Positions 60,318 to 64,000 of a DNA stretch of 64,000 nucleotides are shown piece after piece; position 1 is the first letter of the stretch, and every line of letters begins with the position of its first letter. Where the stretch lies: positions 186,001-250,000 of the forward strand of contig JAOVVO010000029.1 in NCBI GenBank assembly GCA_028564675.1. The letters run 5' to 3'. A model generated the notes under the pieces. It worked only from the letters and a program-made list of their open reading frames with translations, searched no databases and had not been told where the DNA came from. The DNA is from Onchocerca lupi. Its lineage: Eukaryota; Nematoda; Chromadorea; Rhabditida; Onchocercidae. Both the position numbers and the translations under genes were made by a program.

Positions 60318-61204
60318 GATAGTCTATGAGAATATCTAGAAATCTTTATGCTATGTAGGTCATGATCTACAGATGTTTTTGAACATTCATTACTGTTTCT
60401 AAACATTTATATGTAAGCCGCTATTTGCTTGCTGATCTTTTGAACAGCAAGATGACCATTCTTCTTTGAAGTTGAGTTCATAATAAATATGGCTGTATTA
60501 ATAATATTCTATGATTCTGTCGCTTTTGCTATGCTGATCCCATTAAACCTAATGGCGACAAGTTATCCATTTCATGGTGTAGTTAACCATTCTCCGTTAA
60601 CATATATGATATATGAATTACGCTAGAATGCTAGGATTTCAAAACTTTAATAAAAATATTGCTTGGTTCTTACTTTTTCCTTCTTATTTGTTCTTTTTTT
60701 ATTTGTTTTTAGCTAGTTTGTATCGTCGCTGATTTGTAGACATGTTGAGATTAGCTGGTACTGTTACTTCATTAACATTAATTTTGCTAATTTTCAGTAT
60801 GAAAAATCTTACGCAGTATTCTCGGTGTTATTATTTGTTTACATTTCATCAAGCAAATATTTCTTCCTTTGTTTCATACTAATCATAGTATAAAAGTAAA
60901 GTTTTGTCGTAGTTCAAGTTTTTGATTTGTTTTTCCTATCAGTTTATAAATTATAGTTGTGAATTTGAGAGTCATTCATTTTATCTGGATATTATGTATT
61001 ATTTAAAAGATTGATGGAACACTTTTAATTATTGAGAAAACTTAGAAAAATTGAACTTTATCATTTGAAACTCAAACCACTTAAAGCGAGTACTGTTTAA
61101 ATCCAGTAGAAAAGATATAAGAAATGGTCAAATAGTTTGGATTCATCGTTTTAAGGGTTTTTTTTTTTTTTTTTTTCAAGATTAAGAATAGATATGTTTC
61201 AGAA
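60318..61204. other. Spacer between CMC1-like and TUT1-like genes
   Basis: Holds AATAAA-type polyadenylation signals near 60482 and 60648 for the upstream gene. The end carries a long T run (about 61156-61178) and a TATGTTTCAG acceptor only two bases before the next ATG. That acceptor suggests trans-splicing of the downstream transcript. Confidence 0.5.
61191..61204 (+). promoter_or_regulatory. Probable spliced-leader acceptor of the TUT1-like gene
   Basis: TATGTTTCAG followed by AA and the start codon ATG at 61205. Nematode trans-splice sites typically match TTTCAG and lie a few bases before the ATG. No SL sequence itself is present, as expected. Confidence 0.5.
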
Positions 61205-64000
61205 ATGTCAGGGGTGTATTGGTGTGATTTGTGTAAAGTTCATTTATCATCGGAAGCGTTACTAGATATGCATAATAGTGGCAAACGTCACCTGAAAAAG
61301 GTTACGGAGCGTGATACATTGCTCGCTCTAGCTTCCCGATCAGTATTTATTTCTGGATTAGATCCCGAAATCACCGTCACTGAAAGCGAGGTTTCATTTA
61401 ACTATTTTTGTTAATATTGTTTTTATGGTATTCAAGAAATATGTGTGAAAAAATTAAATGAAATTTTCAAGATCCTCCGATTGCTTGTTTAATCGTTGCT
61501 TGCAAAAGCAACTCGTCTTTCAAGCTTTGAAACTTTTTTTTCTTTAAAAATGAACTGGTAAACATCATTCTAATACACAACTTACTCAGATTTGATTTTA
61601 GAATTGTTTTTCTGGGCTAATTGGAATTCTTTGCAGATTTCAGAGGCTCTCAGTTGTTTTGGTAAAGTAGAAAAAGTCCATTTAAATATTACGAAAGGCA
61701 AATGTGCAATCGTCGAATTTGATCAAGAATTTTCGGCCCAGAAAGCTATTTTTGAAGATAAAGTTCGCATTGGCCACGTGAGTTTTACTGCGATATTTCT
61801 TGTTTGGTTTTTCTTTTAACTACCGTTAACTGTAGTCAGATATTAGCGGCATTCAGAGAACTATTTTGAAAGCTTAGATGATCTAAGTAAATTTTTACAA
61901 AAATCGTCCTACTTATTTTGTCCTGGATTGCGTGTAACTTCATATATATAGCTCTTTTCTGTTTTGATATATTTTTTGCTTCTTATAAATTATTATTGAA
62001 ATTATTTAGCAAATCGTGCTGGTGAGAGCACGCAAAGTAAATTTCGATCAATATGAATCAAAGTCAAGGATATGTGTAATCGATATTGATAAACTTATTA
62101 GTAAAATAAATGGATCAGCAACATTTATTGAACAAGTGGATATTTTGTTAGAGCTCTATTGTCTCAACGATGCTGAGGTATGATCATAAAATTTAATCTT
62201 GAATTTTAAATATATATAACATTATTTGAATTTATGGAATATTTTCTGATCACATTGGCCGAAAGCATGCATATCCAGATTAAAACCAAAATGTGGAATA
62301 TAAACATAATTTTTTCATTACGCATGTTTTGTTTAAATACGATCATTCGTATTTAATTAATCAAATCAAATACGCGAAAAGTTTTTTAGATTGCTGAACG
62401 AGTCAACTGTACTCAAATGCTTGCAGCCGCACTTAACAATTACTTTTCGTCAGATATTCATGTCGAGATTTTTGGCTCTTCATCAACATCTCTTGGTACG
62501 AAGGGTTCTGATATTGTATGTTCCATATTCACTTCGAAAAATTATTGGTCAATGGAATGACTTTTCCTTTTTTTTAGATTCTCTACAAATCTGTTTATAA
62601 AAAACATTTGAAAATCGAACAGTTTATCTTTCTATGGAAAATAACTGAAGTAATTAGAGATATCAGGTAATTTACATTGCCATAATTCCGAAATCAAATT
62701 TTTCAGGATGCAAGTTTATTTTTCAAGATACCACTTACGGAAGCGCATCCTGCAGGAGATTTAGCGAGGAATAAATTTGTATTGTTGACATGTGATATCG
62801 CTGCATTAAGAGGACGCAAAGTTTGTGCTGAAGAATATGCTAGGCTTACTGAGGCCGGTTAGTTATAATATACTTTCCCATTATTCAGATTCTGGAAATA
62901 CCAAAAACTAAATGAAAACTATTCCTCATGGTGTAATATTAGCATTTTTCCCTTATCAAATAAGAAAGAGTTCTAAATGCTTTGCCAATTTTTATCATAA
63001 TTTTATTGTGAAGTCAGGAAATCTGTTTTAATGATTGTAATAATTTTTCATTTTCTTAAATTTAACTCAATTGCAATTTGATTTTATTCAGTTGATCAGT
63101 TGAAAAGTTTTAAGATCGTGTTCGTCTGCTAAATAAAATAATGAACGACATACGAAAGCGTGCCACAGCACCTGTCAGCGGTCAGTATCCAATCCTTGAC
63201 GCCCGTTGTCCGCTTGTGCGACTTACTGTTAATCGGTATGTCGTAGAATCATCAGATTTTTGAGCATGTAGTAAGTATCATTAGTTTCGATATTTGAGTA
63301 TGATTAAGATATAATTTTCTATTTATTGGTTTAAAAAAAATATGCAATTGTTCGGTAAATATTTCAAAATCTTATCTCCAAGAATAAACACGGCATCTTC
63401 AGGAAACATACCGTGGACTTATCTGTAGATAATTATCTTGGCTACGCAAAATCCAATTGGCTTAGAAATATCGTATGCTGTGACTCCTCACAAATTATTC
63501 GGAAATTTCTTGTGTCCTTCAGATTTTGGGCTCATAAAAATGAACTGTTGAAAGTTGATGAAAGACAGGTATGTTTCAGATCCTGTTAAATTGGTTTCTT
63601 ACTTATAAACCTTTTTTTATTCTGTCTATTTCTCTTTATTAGGACTACTATGTTTCATTTGTTCACGTTTTTTGAAGTAATGCCTTATCTTTTTGGCGGA
63701 TTTTTTAAAAATGTTAATATGCTTTTTATTACAATTTAAATTTTGCAAATGCAAATTAATTCAAAATTGGCATTTATATAAAAAAGAATAATTTGAAACG
63801 AAAAGCCTTATTTTTGTTTTCCTTTCTTTAGAGGATATTCCATTCTAAGGATGGAAAGTTTTTTCTTGTACGGGCATTGTATAATAATTATTTATCAGTA
63901 AACTAAAACTTTTTATAGCGGTCACATTTCAATGCCTACATACTGAATCTATTGTGCATAATGTATCTGCAACTACACAATTATATCCCTCCTCTTCAAC
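61205..64000 (+). CDS. TUT1: TUT1/Star-PAP-like terminal uridylyltransferase (3' end beyond window)
   Basis: Nucleotidyltransferase adding nucleotides to RNA 3' ends; the domain order matches TUT1, the U6 snRNA uridylyltransferase. Exons: 61205-61390, 61637-61777, 62010-62177, 62390-62515, 62707-62857, 63115-63235, 63403-63568, and 63919 to beyond 64000. Phases agree; about 380 residues are visible. N-terminal matrin-type C2H2 zinc finger (Cys7, Cys10, His23, His29); RRM from about residue 47 (SVFISGLDPEITV, KGKCAIVEF); catalytic palm GSSSTSLGTKGSDID (194-208) with Asp206 and Asp208; third carboxylate Asp303 in HTVDLSVDN; then the start of the PAP-associated helical region (HFNAYILNLLCIMYLQLHNY). 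The gene is cut by the window end, not by mutation. The acceptor at 63114 (TTTTAAG) is weak but required by phase. Confidence 0.92.

Overview
The window is nuclear DNA of a nematode, most likely a parasitic clade III (filarial/spirurid-like) species. It is strongly AT-rich, and genes are broken into short exons by GT-AG introns of about 50 to 2,500 bases that often carry long A or T runs. Gene content is nematode-like: a cuticlin-type ZP protein, a fast-evolving PP1 phosphatase, a small Cys-rich secreted protein and an F-box/LRR protein. I rebuilt gene models by hand from reading frame, splice sites and matching intron phases. No rRNA, tRNA or CRISPR array was seen.

Layout: PP1-like phosphatase (+, 764-3279); four-helix membrane protein (-, 7524-4986); GC-richer palindromic island (8688-8790); two decayed Rep genes of circovirus-like (CRESS) single-stranded DNA viruses with origin-like sequences (9208-10573); F-box/LRR gene (-, 14260-10985); kelch-like remnant (-, 15723-15499); broken second copy of the 5' half of the membrane-protein gene, split by two insertions (17822-20190); secreted 14-cysteine protein (-, 22568-20697); gene-poor 22.6-27.5 kb; cuticlin-like ZP gene (+, 27480-32043); flavin-containing monooxygenase (-, 39225-33042); gene-poor 39.2-45.7 kb; CNNM-type metal transporter (-, 56735-45669); CMC1-like mitochondrial twin CX9C protein (+, 59215 to 59940 or 60317); TUT1-like terminal uridylyltransferase (+, 61205 to beyond the window end).

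The genes do not form one pathway; they are ordinary housekeeping, cuticle and metabolic genes. CNNM and CMC1 are divergent and may share the 56.7-59.2 kb interval, and the ZP and FMO genes converge. The accessory part is 7-20 kb, where viral integration, segmental duplication, insertions and gene decay are concentrated.

The most notable observation is in the viral block. Two origin-like sequences (GCTCCGCC- and GCTTCGCT-ATAGTATT) run up to the canonical rolling-circle nick position (TAGTATT/AC) and there switch into Rep coding sequence. This is what Rep-mediated nicking and joining during integration could leave behind. A second curiosity is a 40-bp tandem repeat that multiplies the splice donor of FMO exon 2.
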